From positions 32,249-96,248 of the forward strand of contig NZ_FRBU01000013.1 in NCBI RefSeq assembly GCF_900142695.1: a stretch of DNA of 64,000 nucleotides, read 5' to 3'. The stretch comes from Flavobacterium xanthum. GTDB lineage: Bacteria; Bacteroidota; Bacteroidia; Flavobacteriales; Flavobacteriaceae. Positions 48,491 to 57,341 of the stretch are shown here, piece after piece (positions within the stretch are counted from its first letter, which is position 1; each line of letters starts with the position of its first letter). The notes under the pieces are model-generated. The model was not told the DNA's origin. It was given only the letters and a program-made list of their open reading frames with translations, and made no database searches. The position numbers and the translations under genes are program-made.

Positions 48491-50584
48491 TTACAATCCC
48501 TGTGCTTGAATGGCCGTAATCACGACTGTATTTATAATATCATCTACCGTACAACCGCGGCTCAAATCGTTTACCGGTTTGTTCAATCCTTGCAACATTG
48601 GACCAATTGCCAGCGCACCTGTTTCTCTTTGTACCGCTTTATAGGTATTATTTCCTGTATTTAAATCCGGAAAAATCAAAACACTCGCTTGTCCTGCCAC
48701 TTCTGAATTGGGTAATTTACTTTTTCCAACGGCCATATCAACGGCAGCATCGTATTGAATAGGACCTTCAATTTTTAAATCGGGGCGTTTTTTCCGCACT
48801 ATTTCAGTAGCTGTTCGCACTTTGTCTACTTCATCGCCTTTTCCGGATGAACCAGATGAATAGGAAAGCATGGCGATTTTTGGTTCAATTCCAAAAGCCA
48901 AACTAGAATCTGCTGAGGAAATAGCGATTTCAGCCAATTGCTCCGCGGTAGGATTAGGATTAATGGCGCAATCTCCAAAAACAGAAACCCTGTCCTCTAA
49001 ACACATGAAAAATATAGATGAAACTACGGAGGAATTCGGTTTTGTTTTAATAAACTGCAGCGCAGGTAAAATGGTGTGTTGCGTGGTATGTGCCGCACCT
49101 GAAACCATTCCATCTGCGTGGCCTTTATACACCATCATGGTTCCAAAATACGAAACATCTTCCATTAAATCTTTGGCCATTCCCAAGGTTACATTTTTGG
49201 CTTTTCGCAACTCATAATACGTATTTACATAATCGTCATAATGCTCAGATGCTATGGGATTGATGATTTCTACTTTGGAAAAGTCAAAAAATAATCCCAA
49301 CTCTGCTACCTTACTTTCTATTTGTTTTTTATTTCCAATAATAGAAATATCGACTACATCCATCTCTAATAAACGGGAAGCTGCCATTATGATTCTGTCG
49401 TCATTGCCTTCTGGCAACACAATATGTTTTCTATGCTGTCTCGCTCTTTTTACCAAATTATATTGAAACATTTTGGGTGTCATTCCTTCTGCTTCAAAAG
49501 TGATTAATTTTTCAGCTAAGTTGTCTAAGTCCACATATTTTTCGAAAGTAGAAATCGAAATTTCAATCTTCTGCTTGTTGTTTGCGTAAATTTTAGATTT
49601 GATAGAACCTATTTTATTGGTAATATAATACGTTCCTTCTTCTACTGCAATAATAGGCACAATGGTCGAAAGACCTTCAATAAGCTTGAGAATACTGACT
49701 TCAGGCACAATATTCCCTGTTAAAACGATCCCAGAAATAGTAGGATAATTAGCCGACTCATTTGCTTGTAAAGCTCCCAAAATAATATCGGCTCTATCGC
49801 CCGGAGTAATTACCAGACTGTTTTCTTTTAAGTGCAGTAAATAATTTCGCAACTGCATCGCGCCTACACTAAAATTTCCTGTTTGATTGTTTAGGTGGGC
49901 TTCGCCAAAAAGTACTTTTGCATCCAGCTCCTTAACAATTTCTTGAACTGTTGGATTATTCAAATTGTGGATCAAAGGAATCGCATTTACCAACACGCTT
50001 TCAGGCAAACTTTTTCGTAGGCCAGTTGTGACTATGTCTATATTTTCATGCTGCACTTTATTGGCAATTACGGCCAAAACCTCTACATCTTTCACTTTAA
50101 AAGAATCATAGGCAAGATACAAACTGTCCAAGAGTTCCTCTAAAGTTTTACCTACTCCAGATCCAACAATAATGGTTGGGATTCCCAAATTTTTAGCAAT
50201 CAGCACATTCATATCTAATTCGATCACGGTTCCTTCTCCGCTGAAGCCAGTTCCTTCGACCAAAACAAAGTCAAATCGTTCCTCAAGTTTTTTATATTTT
50301 TCAATAATCAAATCAAGAACCTCCCCTATTTTTCCTTTATTTTTTTTCTTGATTAGCTTACTTTTCGTAATAGCAAAAGCATCTTCAAATGCGATATCTA
50401 AACCAAAATGGCCAATCACCGTCTCAATGTGATTGTCAAATCCTCCTTCTTCAATATCTTCAATTATAGGTCTAAAATAGCCCACCTTGGCAGTTTTACC
50501 AATTAGCATGCTCATTAGTCCTAGTGTGATAATCGACTTACCGCTATTTTGCTCGCTTGTCGCTATATAAATGGCCTTGTTCAT
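48491..50584 (-). CDS. pta: Phosphate acetyltransferase, long form
   Basis: Converts acetyl-CoA and phosphate to acetyl phosphate. The 697-residue long form has an N-terminal P-loop domain (IATSEQNSGKSIITLG) related to BioD/CobQ, a middle DRTGG domain, and the C-terminal catalytic PTA domain from about residue 375 (RKHIVLPEGNDDRIIMAA, SYSSGSSGKGDEV, LIFPDLNTGNN). It lies upstream of ackA, and together they make ATP from acetyl-CoA during overflow metabolism or activate acetate. Confidence 0.98.
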   Translation of the reverse strand: MNKAIYIATSEQNSGKSIITLGLMSMLIGKTAKVGYFRPIIEDIEEGGFDNHIETVIGHFGLDIAFEDAFAITKSKLIKKKNKGKIGEVLDLIIEKYKKLEERFDFVLVEGTGFSGEGTVIELDMNVLIAKNLGIPTIIVGSGVGKTLEELLDSLYLAYDSFKVKDVEVLAVIANKVQHENIDIVTTGLRKSLPESVLVNAIPLIHNLNNPTVQEIVKELDAKVLFGEAHLNNQTGNFSVGAMQLRNYLLHLKENSLVITPGDRADIILGALQANESANYPTISGIVLTGNIVPEVSILKLIEGLSTIVPIIAVEEGTYYITNKIGSIKSKIYANNKQKIEISISTFEKYVDLDNLAEKLITFEAEGMTPKMFQYNLVKRARQHRKHIVLPEGNDDRIIMAASRLLEMDVVDISIIGNKKQIESKVAELGLFFDFSKVEIINPIASEHYDDYVNTYYELRKAKNVTLGMAKDLMEDVSYFGTMMVYKGHADGMVSGAAHTTQHTILPALQFIKTKPNSSVVSSIFFMCLEDRVSVFGDCAINPNPTAEQLAEIAISSADSSLAFGIEPKIAMLSYSSGSSGKGDEVDKVRTATEIVRKKRPDLKIEGPIQYDAAVDMAVGKSKLPNSEVAGQASVLIFPDLNTGNNTYKAVQRETGALAIGPMLQGLNKPVNDLSRGCTVDDIINTVVITAIQAQGL

Positions 50585-50635
50585 TTTTTTATTTTTTATT
50601 TAATTCCAAAAATTGAATGTTTTGAATGATCGCTA

Positions 50636-51706
50636 TTAAAACCAACGGCGTTTTTTAAAGTAAATAATCATTCCAACTACTATTAAAAACATAGCACCCA
50701 TGACCGTATGATAACCGTAATGCCGCTTGAGTTCTGGCATGTATTCAAAATTCATTCCGTAAACTCCCACTATAAAAGTAAGTGGAATAAATATAGCAGA
50801 AACAATGGTCAACGTTTTCATAATCTCATTCATCTTATGCGTTTGTGCCGAGAAATAGAAATTAGAAGCACTCTCCAAGGAACCCATATCTGATTCTATT
50901 TGCTCTAAAAGTTCTAAACTCTTTTGATGCAAGCGGGCAAAAAAGCTAAAAGTATCACTTTCCATCGCATTAAAAACATTATCATCCTTAATGCTTTTGA
51001 TGTCATACAAGGAATCCCGAAGCGGAATAATGGACCGCTTCAAAAAATTAAAATTATCCCTGTGCTTCTCAATCCGTTCGAGAATTTCGGGATCTGGGCT
51101 CTGCTTGCTTAGATTGATTAACTCCTCTAGCTTATCCTCTTCATTTTCTAACGTAATGTAAAAATTTTCCATGATAGCATCCAGCAGAACGTACAATAAA
51201 TAATCTGCTTTCTTTTCTCTCACTAGTCCAGAATGGGTGCGAATTCGCTCCCGAATGTGGGTAAAAAAATCACTTCTTTTTTCCTGAAAAGAAATCAAAA
51301 CCCCCTCTTTTAACAGAAAACTGATTTGCTCCACATTAATATTATCGGAGTTTTCCGTAGGCAATATTGATTTTATATTGAAAAATAAAAATTCATGTGA
51401 TTCCTCCAGTTTGGTTCTTCGTACCGTATTCATAATATCGGCCAACATGAAGTTATCGATTTTAAAATAAGCGCTTATCGATTTTAACCACTCTACATTA
51501 TTTAATCCATGAATATTAATCCAATTTGTTTTTTGACCGTCTATATACTTATCTAGATTAGCCACTTTAAAATCTTCGTACTCTGATAAGTTCAAATCAT
51601 CATAAACGAACAATTGAATCTCTGAATCCTTAGTTTTATGAATTCCAGTATACTCCAGATTATAGGGTTGTAATTTCTTTCCTTTTTTGTACTTAATTTT
51701 TCTCAT
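50636..51706 (-). CDS. corA: CorA family magnesium/cobalt transporter
   Basis: A 356-residue channel subunit. A large N-terminal cytoplasmic alpha/beta domain is followed by a long stalk helix and two C-terminal membrane helices with the signature YGMNF in IVGVYGMNFEYMPEL, then a basic tail (YFKKRRWF). It works as a pentamer in the inner membrane for Mg2+ uptake. It is 51 bp upstream of pta on the same strand, but the link is probably accidental. Confidence 0.97.
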   Translation of the reverse strand: MRKIKYKKGKKLQPYNLEYTGIHKTKDSEIQLFVYDDLNLSEYEDFKVANLDKYIDGQKTNWINIHGLNNVEWLKSISAYFKIDNFMLADIMNTVRRTKLEESHEFLFFNIKSILPTENSDNINVEQISFLLKEGVLISFQEKRSDFFTHIRERIRTHSGLVREKKADYLLYVLLDAIMENFYITLENEEDKLEELINLSKQSPDPEILERIEKHRDNFNFLKRSIIPLRDSLYDIKSIKDDNVFNAMESDTFSFFARLHQKSLELLEQIESDMGSLESASNFYFSAQTHKMNEIMKTLTIVSAIFIPLTFIVGVYGMNFEYMPELKRHYGYHTVMGAMFLIVVGMIIYFKKRRWF

Positions 51707-52046
51707 TCCAACTGATTTATGAAGTAATATTACAAAAAATCTTTTTCAAATGTACCGCAGCTGGTCCACTTTGAAGCTCCTACGGTCACGAACACGTTTT
51801 TGATTTGCAATTGTAGCGACAAAAATAAGCAGAAATAAGTCGCTTCATGCTGAGAAAAATCATGTAAAATAAGCAAAACAATCCTTTTCAACGAATGTTA
51901 ATTTATGTTAATTATTTGAAATTGAATTTTCAAACGGTATATTTTTCAAAATATATCAATAGATTTGAGGATTAATGGTATATAAATAGAAGATTCTCTT
52001 TTTTATATGCTAAAAACTAATTATTAACCATTTTATGTAGAACTAC
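51707..52046. other. Intergenic region between corA and the metalloprotease gene
   Basis: 340 bp of AT-rich DNA between two divergent genes, so it must contain both promoters. I found no full TTTG-N19-TAnnTTTG match, no long inverted repeat and no convincing short gene. Confidence 0.6.
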
Positions 52047-54608
52047 ATGCTTAAAAAAAAACTAACCCTAATTATTGTATTTCTGTTGATTTTTTCCGCT
52101 CCAGAGACCTTTGCTCAAAGCAGAAAAAAGAGAAAAGCAGATAAAAATGCCGTTGCCAAAGTAGATACTAAGGCAAGTGATGCCAAAAAAGAACCTAAAC
52201 CGTATAAGAAAGTAATTGATTCGAGTGCTGTTACCCAAAAAGGTTTGATTGATGTTCATAAAATTGACAACAAATACCTTTTTGAAATTCCAGATTCTAT
52301 TTTAGGAAGTGAAATGATGACCATCACCCGTTATTCTAAAACTCCTGCCGGCGGAGGAATCTTTGGTGGAGAAGAAATCAACAGACAAGTGGTTCGCTGG
52401 GAAAAAGGATTAAATAACAATATCCTGCTGCGCTCTATCACCTATGTGATTATGTCTCCAGATGCAGATAAACCATTGGCTCAAGCGGTTAAGAATTCAA
52501 CTTCGGATCCAATCATTGGTAATTATGACGTGCTGGCCTATAAAAAAGATGAAGCTGGAAAAATTACTGGTTATGTGGTCGACTTAGCTACCACTTTTGA
52601 TGCTGATGTGCAAACTTTTTCTTTGGATCCAATAAAGAAACAACTATTAAACATTCAAGCGTTTCAGAAAGACCGATCGTTTATTTCAAAAGTTAGTAGT
52701 TTCCCGATCAATACTGAAATTAGAAGTGTAAAAACCTTTACTACAACCCCTCCAAAAATAAATACTTCGCCAACACCAAAAATTGGAGTTGATTTGCCAT
52801 CAGCTTTAGATGCTGGAGTACTTACTGTAGAAATGAATACTTCCATGATTTTATTGCCAAAAAATCCGATGCGTAAAAGAGAGTTTGATGCGCGTGTAGG
52901 TTATTTTGCCAATCAATATGGTGTGTTTGAAGAAGAATCTCAAAAATCAGATACCAAAGTCTTTGCGGTAAGATGGCGCTTAGAACCAAAATCTCCTGAA
53001 GATGCCCAAAAACAAAAAATGGGGGAATTGATTGAGCCTTTGAAACCTATTGTGTACTACATTGATCCGGCTACTCCAGAAAAATGGAAAAAGTACATCA
53101 AACAAGGTATTGACGATTGGCAGGTTGCTTTCGAAAATGCCGGTTGGAAAAATGCAATCCGCGGTGAATATTGGCCAGAAAATGATCCAACAATGAGCTT
53201 GGAAGATGCCCGTTTCTCTGTATTACGATATTTTGCCGCCGAAATTCAAAATGCTTATGGTCCTAATGTTCATGACCCAAGAACAGGTGAAATTTTAGAA
53301 AGCCACATTGGTTGGTACCACAATATCATGAGTCTTTTAAGAAACTGGTATTTGATTCAAACCGCTGCGGTTGACCCTGCGGCAAGAGCTAAGAAATTTG
53401 ATGATAAATTAATGGGAGAATTAATCCGATTTGTTTCCTCGCATGAAGTGGGACACACTTTAGGATTGCGTCACAATATGGGAGCCAGTTCAGCCACTCC
53501 AGTTGAAAAACTAAGAGACAAAGACTACCAAGACAAAAACGGTCACACTTCGTCAATCATGGATTATGCTCGTTTTAACTACGTAGCACAACCAGAAGAT
53601 GGCGTTACAGCTTTGTTTCCAAGAATTGGAGATTATGATAAGTGGGCTATCAAATGGGGCTATTCTTATTTTGAAGACACTAAGACTGAAGCGCAAGAAA
53701 AAGCATTCTTAAACGAAATGACTAAGGAAGCGTATAAAAATAATCGCTTGTGGTTTGGTTCTGAATCTAGCCCTTACGACCCAAGATATCAAACAGAAGA
53801 TATAGGTGATAATGCAATGCGCGCTTCTGAATACGGAATTAAAAACTTGAAAAGAATCCTTCCTAATTTATTGCAATGGTCTAAGGAAGATGGCGAAAGT
53901 TATTCAGAATTAGAGGAACTTTATGGTGCACTTACCGGACAGTTTAGAAGATATATGGGCCATGTTACGAAAAACGTAGGGGGGATTTATGATTCTCCTA
54001 AAACCTATGACATGTCTGGAAATCAATTTCAAGTAGTACCAAAAAGCATCCAAAAAGATGCGGTAGCGTTCTTGAATACACAATTATTCACTACGCCAAA
54101 ATGGTTGTTGGATCAAAACATTCTTTCCAAAATAAATCCTGAAAGTGGTGTTGAAGCGATCAAAGGAATGCAAGATGCGACCTTGTCAAGTTTGATGGCA
54201 GGAGACCGAATGGTGCGCCTTTTAGAAACTTCTACAGCCAGTAAAGACAATTATTCTGTTGATGAATTGATTACTGATTTGAATAAAGGAATTTTCTCTG
54301 AGTTGAAAGGAAATAGTTCTATCGATATGTATCGCAGAAACGTGCAAAAATTGTATGTAGATAAAATGATTGAACTGCTAAAACCAGGTTCTACCACGGT
54401 GCGATCAGTACCTGTGGGCGTAACGTATGGTTTCAATACCAGAAGAGTTAACTTAGCTCAAACGGACTTACCATCTATTGCTAGAGGCCAATTGAATGCA
54501 CTAAAAAATGATTTGAAAATGTCATCTTCTCGAATGACTGATCGAATGAGTAAATATCACGTACTCGATTTAATATCCAGAATTAGTGAAGCTTTAGATC
54601 CTAAATAA
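52047..54608 (+). CDS. Secreted zinc-dependent metalloprotease (DUF5117/DUF4953 type)
   Basis: An 853-residue exported protein with a Sec signal ending TFAQS and a lysine-rich stretch after it (SRKKRKADKNAVAKVDTKAS). The central metzincin-like site SSHEVGHTLGLRHNMG is near residue 465. Family context is DUF5118, DUF5117 and DUF4953 domains in order, a layout common in Bacteroidota and sometimes named after its zinc site alone. Cleavage targets are unknown. It stands alone and ends in a strong terminator. Confidence 0.93.
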   Translation: MLKKKLTLIIVFLLIFSAPETFAQSRKKRKADKNAVAKVDTKASDAKKEPKPYKKVIDSSAVTQKGLIDVHKIDNKYLFEIPDSILGSEMMTITRYSKTPAGGGIFGGEEINRQVVRWEKGLNNNILLRSITYVIMSPDADKPLAQAVKNSTSDPIIGNYDVLAYKKDEAGKITGYVVDLATTFDADVQTFSLDPIKKQLLNIQAFQKDRSFISKVSSFPINTEIRSVKTFTTTPPKINTSPTPKIGVDLPSALDAGVLTVEMNTSMILLPKNPMRKREFDARVGYFANQYGVFEEESQKSDTKVFAVRWRLEPKSPEDAQKQKMGELIEPLKPIVYYIDPATPEKWKKYIKQGIDDWQVAFENAGWKNAIRGEYWPENDPTMSLEDARFSVLRYFAAEIQNAYGPNVHDPRTGEILESHIGWYHNIMSLLRNWYLIQTAAVDPAARAKKFDDKLMGELIRFVSSHEVGHTLGLRHNMGASSATPVEKLRDKDYQDKNGHTSSIMDYARFNYVAQPEDGVTALFPRIGDYDKWAIKWGYSYFEDTKTEAQEKAFLNEMTKEAYKNNRLWFGSESSPYDPRYQTEDIGDNAMRASEYGIKNLKRILPNLLQWSKEDGESYSELEELYGALTGQFRRYMGHVTKNVGGIYDSPKTYDMSGNQFQVVPKSIQKDAVAFLNTQLFTTPKWLLDQNILSKINPESGVEAIKGMQDATLSSLMAGDRMVRLLETSTASKDNYSVDELITDLNKGIFSELKGNSSIDMYRRNVQKLYVDKMIELLKPGSTTVRSVPVGVTYGFNTRRVNLAQTDLPSIARGQLNALKNDLKMSSSRMTDRMSKYHVLDLISRISEALDPK

Positions 54609-54625
54609 AATAATTAAATAGAATT

Positions 54626-54665
54626 AAAAAGGGAAAATGTATCACTACATTTTCCCTTTTTTTTT
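54626..54665 (+). terminator. Terminator of the metalloprotease gene
   Basis: AAAAAGGGAAAATGTA pairs with TACATTTTCCCTTTTT around a 4-base TCAC loop, and more T residues follow. This 16-bp perfect stem is the strongest terminator in the window. Confidence 0.92.
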
Positions 54666-55331
54666 ACACTAAACAAAACTCTCAAAAACTAATCACAAAT
54701 TCGCAGATTTATAGCTATAGTAATTAGGCGAACAAGAGTGGAAAGCCTTTTTTGTATCTTAAGTAATATCGCATAACTACTTTTGGCGAAAGTATTCCTT
54801 TTTTATTTCTACTACTCCCAGGGTATTTTGAGATACAGGAAATTTTCATTACCGCAGCTTCACAGATGTATACTTTCATTAATCAGATACATAATTATTT
54901 TATACCAATATAATTTGTTTTCAACACAATTAAAATTGGTACGCCTGTATTCTTGCTATTTGTCATGCTGGAAGCGTCTAAATTATGTTGCATTTTTACA
55001 GTGAGTATAATGGAAACCTGTGCAATGGTGCAAAATAACAAGTGAATTATGTTAAACCTGAAAACATATAAATCTCTATTTATTACTTATTACAGCAACC
55101 TAAGTAATAAGAATAAAACAATGACGTATTTTTTTTACCATATAAGTCATTGAAGTTTCATGTGTGTAAGACTGATAACTTAAGCAATAATAAGGTCATT
55201 TAAGGTTTAATGCTTACATGACTTTTTATGTTAAATAGTATTTCACTCATTTTATAGTACGGCAATAAATAAGTCCAACTACTTACTATGAATTGCAATG
55301 AATAGAAAAATCGGATATTACTTTTACCCAT
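54666..55331. other. Long intergenic region before the rhodopsin gene
   Basis: About 670 bp with no credible gene. It holds the imperfect palindrome TACCAAT ... ATTGGTA at 54903-54941 and the second copy of the dispersed repeat at 55101-55260. A 73-codon frame at 54783 has no family features and is rejected. Confidence 0.6.
55101..55260 (-). repeat. Dispersed palindromic repeat element, copy 2 (inverted)
   Basis: The reverse complement of this segment aligns over its whole length with 30144-30310. It has the same start (GTACTATAAAATGAGTG), the arm AGTCATGTAAG, the shared middle ATTAAACCTTAAATGACC, ATGACTTATATGGTAAA and the shared end ATTGTTTTATTCTTATT. Differences are scattered single bases plus one divergent patch. 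It lies between the metalloprotease and rhodopsin genes. Confidence 0.85.
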
Positions 55332-55363
55332 AAAAAAAACCGAACTATTTCTAGTTCGGTTTT
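55332..55363 (-). terminator. Terminator of the rhodopsin gene
   Basis: On the minus strand AAACCGAACTA pairs with TAGTTCGGTTT around a 4-base loop, followed by eight T residues. Confidence 0.85.
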
Positions 55364-55386
55364 CAAATTAAAGATGAAAAAAGGAA

Positions 55387-56112
55387 TTAATCTTTAGAAG
55401 ACTTAACAGCTAAACTGTAGATTACTAAACCAAATCCAATTTTATTGATAGCATCTGCAATGTTGTACACTACATCGATGTTACCCGCAGGGATAAATGA
55501 GTTGTACCATCCTGTTGTTCCCATCATATATCCTAATGGATAGATTGACCAACCTACTAGTACAAACCAACATAAAATTTTGTGTGCTTTAAGCACTTCT
55601 CCACCAGCTGCTGTAGCTAATTTTGATGCTTCACCTAACCATATTTCATACACGATTAAGAAATAAGCAGCTCCGGAAATGAATCCCCATAAAGCAGCAC
55701 TATCTGGAGCAATTACTTCTCCAATGTAACCTGTAACTAACATTACAATAGAATAAATAATCATCTTCCATAGTAATGATTGTTTGGCTCCCGCTACTTT
55801 TAGTATTAGGTAAAATTCCAAACACATTAACGGTACCGTTAGTACCCAGTCAACGTAACGAAAGAAAGTAGGCGATTCTCCAAATGAAGCCCAATAATCT
55901 CTCATGTAGAAATAATGTACCGCAGCAATAAAGGTAATTAAACCTGAAACTAATACTGAAGTTCGCCACTTTTTATCAAATTGGCTCAGTGATAAAAAGA
56001 AGAATGCTGATGCAGCCATCATAGCCATACAGCCTACAAAAAAAGTAAATCCAACATAATCAGTAGGTAACATTTTCCCGACTAATCCAGAAATAAACAT
56101 AAAATTTGTCAT
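55387..56112 (-). CDS. Proteorhodopsin, light-driven proton pump (green-type)
   Basis: A 241-residue seven-helix protein. Key residues in this protein, with GPR numbering in brackets: H66 (H75) in AAVHYFYMRDYW, proton acceptor D88 (D97), T92 (T101), tuning residue M96 (105) and proton donor E99 (E108) in RYVDWVLTVPLMCLEFYLI, and the retinal lysine K224 (K231) in IADAINKIGFG. DTE indicates an outward H+ pump, and Met at the tuning site indicates green absorption. I chose the ATG at 56112; a TTG at 56145 lies inside the promoter -7 box. The blh gene for retinal synthesis is divergent next door. Confidence 0.97.
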   Translation of the reverse strand: MTNFMFISGLVGKMLPTDYVGFTFFVGCMAMMAASAFFFLSLSQFDKKWRTSVLVSGLITFIAAVHYFYMRDYWASFGESPTFFRYVDWVLTVPLMCLEFYLILKVAGAKQSLLWKMIIYSIVMLVTGYIGEVIAPDSAALWGFISGAAYFLIVYEIWLGEASKLATAAGGEVLKAHKILCWFVLVGWSIYPLGYMMGTTGWYNSFIPAGNIDVVYNIADAINKIGFGLVIYSLAVKSSKD

Positions 56113-56142
56113 AAAAATTAATTTTAAATGGTTTTGTTTAAC

Positions 56143-56173
56143 CAAATATATGAAAAGCTAAACGATAAAAAAA
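56143..56173 (-). promoter_or_regulatory. Promoter of the proteorhodopsin gene
   Basis: On the minus strand TTTT (56170-56173, consensus TTTG) is followed by exactly 19 bases and TATATTTG (56143-56150), a full -7 match. Transcription would start about 25 bases before the ATG at 56112. Confidence 0.7.
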
Positions 56174-56222
56174 CATTTTTGTTTATTATTTTTTACCTAA
56201 TTTTAAACAATAATTAAATTAA

Positions 56223-57119
56223 ATGAAAAATTATTCAAATATCGCAATAGTAGCTAGCTTTTTCGGATTGTGGATGGATTCCTTCTTATCCACAAAAATG
56301 CAAATACTATCCGGTTTCCTTTTGATTTTTACCTTTGGAATTTTACATGGCGCAAATGATTTGCTCCTAATTAAAAATACAAACACGATAAAGCAAACCA
56401 ATTCTCGATTTAAAATACTAGCATATTACGTAATGGTTGTTTTAGCAGGGATATTTTTGTTTTACATTATTCCGCAAGTAGCACTTTTACTTTTTATCAT
56501 AGTGAGCGCGAATCATTTTGGAGAACAGCAATGGCAAAATTTAGAACAAGACTTTCCATCTTGGCTCCTATTACTATTCCACTTTTTTTACGGATTTGTT
56601 ATTTTGCTCTTGTTATTTAATTTTCACACCATTCAAGTGCAGAACATCATCTTTAAAATAGCAAATGTGCTTGTGCCTCTTCCCTACTTTTGGATAGCAC
56701 TGCAGGTTTCAGTTGGTGCTTTCCTAGGCTTAAGCGCCTATTTTTATTGGAAATCAGAAAAAATCAGAAAAAAATTACTAGTAGAATTCTTTTTTTTACT
56801 GCTCTTTGCGATCCTTTTTAAATCTTCCAGTCTAATATGGGGATTTGCAATCTACTTCGTTTTATGGCACAGTATTCCTTCTATAATTGACCAAATTAAG
56901 TTTTTAAACGGCTCCTTTTCTAGTACCTATTTTGTTGCCTATTGTCGAGCAGCAGGAGTTTACTGGCTCATCTCCATTGTAGGGATTGCACTGATCTATT
57001 TTATATTTAGAGAAGAGCAGCTTTTCAATGCTTTATTTTTCTCTTTCTTGGCTGCCATCACTTTTCCACATGCAGTTGTGATCACAAGAATGTTTGGCAC
57101 AAAACAAACTACAAAATAG
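56223..57119 (+). CDS. blh: Brp/Blh family beta-carotene 15,15'-dioxygenase
   Basis: A 298-residue membrane enzyme that cleaves beta-carotene into two retinal molecules, the rhodopsin chromophore. About eight hydrophobic segments are present with conserved histidines in GILHGANDLLL (near residue 42), SANHFGEQQW, LWHSIPSI and FPHAVV, which fit the iron-binding set of the family. It is divergent from the proteorhodopsin gene with 110 bp between start codons. Carotenoid synthesis genes (crt) are not in the window. Confidence 0.96.
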   Translation: MKNYSNIAIVASFFGLWMDSFLSTKMQILSGFLLIFTFGILHGANDLLLIKNTNTIKQTNSRFKILAYYVMVVLAGIFLFYIIPQVALLLFIIVSANHFGEQQWQNLEQDFPSWLLLLFHFFYGFVILLLLFNFHTIQVQNIIFKIANVLVPLPYFWIALQVSVGAFLGLSAYFYWKSEKIRKKLLVEFFFLLLFAILFKSSSLIWGFAIYFVLWHSIPSIIDQIKFLNGSFSSTYFVAYCRAAGVYWLISIVGIALIYFIFREEQLFNALFFSFLAAITFPHAVVITRMFGTKQTTK

Positions 57120-57125
57120 AGACAT

Positions 57126-57157
57126 AAAAAAAACCGAGCCATTACTGACTCGGTTTT
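57126..57157. terminator. First of two near-identical terminators after blh
   Basis: AAACCGAG pairs with CTCGGTTT; the loop is CCATTACTGA. A runs precede it and T residues follow, so it can act in both directions. It lies 7 bases past the blh stop. Confidence 0.8.
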
Positions 57158-57243
57158 CACTATTCAAATTTCGATTACTATAAGGATTGTCGATTTGTAC
57201 TTATTTAGTACTCAAGAAAGCAACCCTAAAAAAACAAATACAC

Positions 57244-57273
57244 AAAAAAACCGAGCCATTGCTGACTCGGTTT
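57244..57273. terminator. Second copy of the blh terminator
   Basis: AAACCGAGCCATTGCTGACT differs from the first copy by one base (G for A in the loop) over the hairpin. It is 118 bases downstream and may mainly stop dnaK transcripts arriving from the other side. Confidence 0.8.
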
Positions 57274-57284
57274 CTCTTATTTAG

Positions 57285-57332
57285 ATCCCGATTAAAATCG
57301 GGATAAGCGATTCACATCCCGATATATCGGGA
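57285..57332 (-). terminator. Two short hairpins after dnaK
   Basis: ATCCCGATT/AATCGGGAT (57285-57304) and ATCCCGAT/ATCGGGA (57316-57331) lie 10 bases beyond the dnaK stop on the minus strand. Neither has a long T run, but with the two terminators beyond them they form a block of four hairpins. Confidence 0.5.
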
Positions 57333-57341
57333 GTTCTCTGC

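Noticed and set aside
54783..55004. 73-codon open frame in the long intergenic region
   Set aside because: Composition is typical of translated non-coding AT-rich DNA, there is no signal or domain, and it overlaps a palindrome.
55387..56112. Sodium-pumping (NQ-type) or chloride-pumping rhodopsin
   Set aside because: The DTE residues (D88, T92, E99) are those of proton pumps; NDQ or NTQ triads are absent.
56113..56145. TTG start for the rhodopsin 11 codons upstream
   Set aside because: The codon lies within the -7 box of a near-consensus promoter, so it would not be transcribed; ATG at 56112 gives the normal family length.
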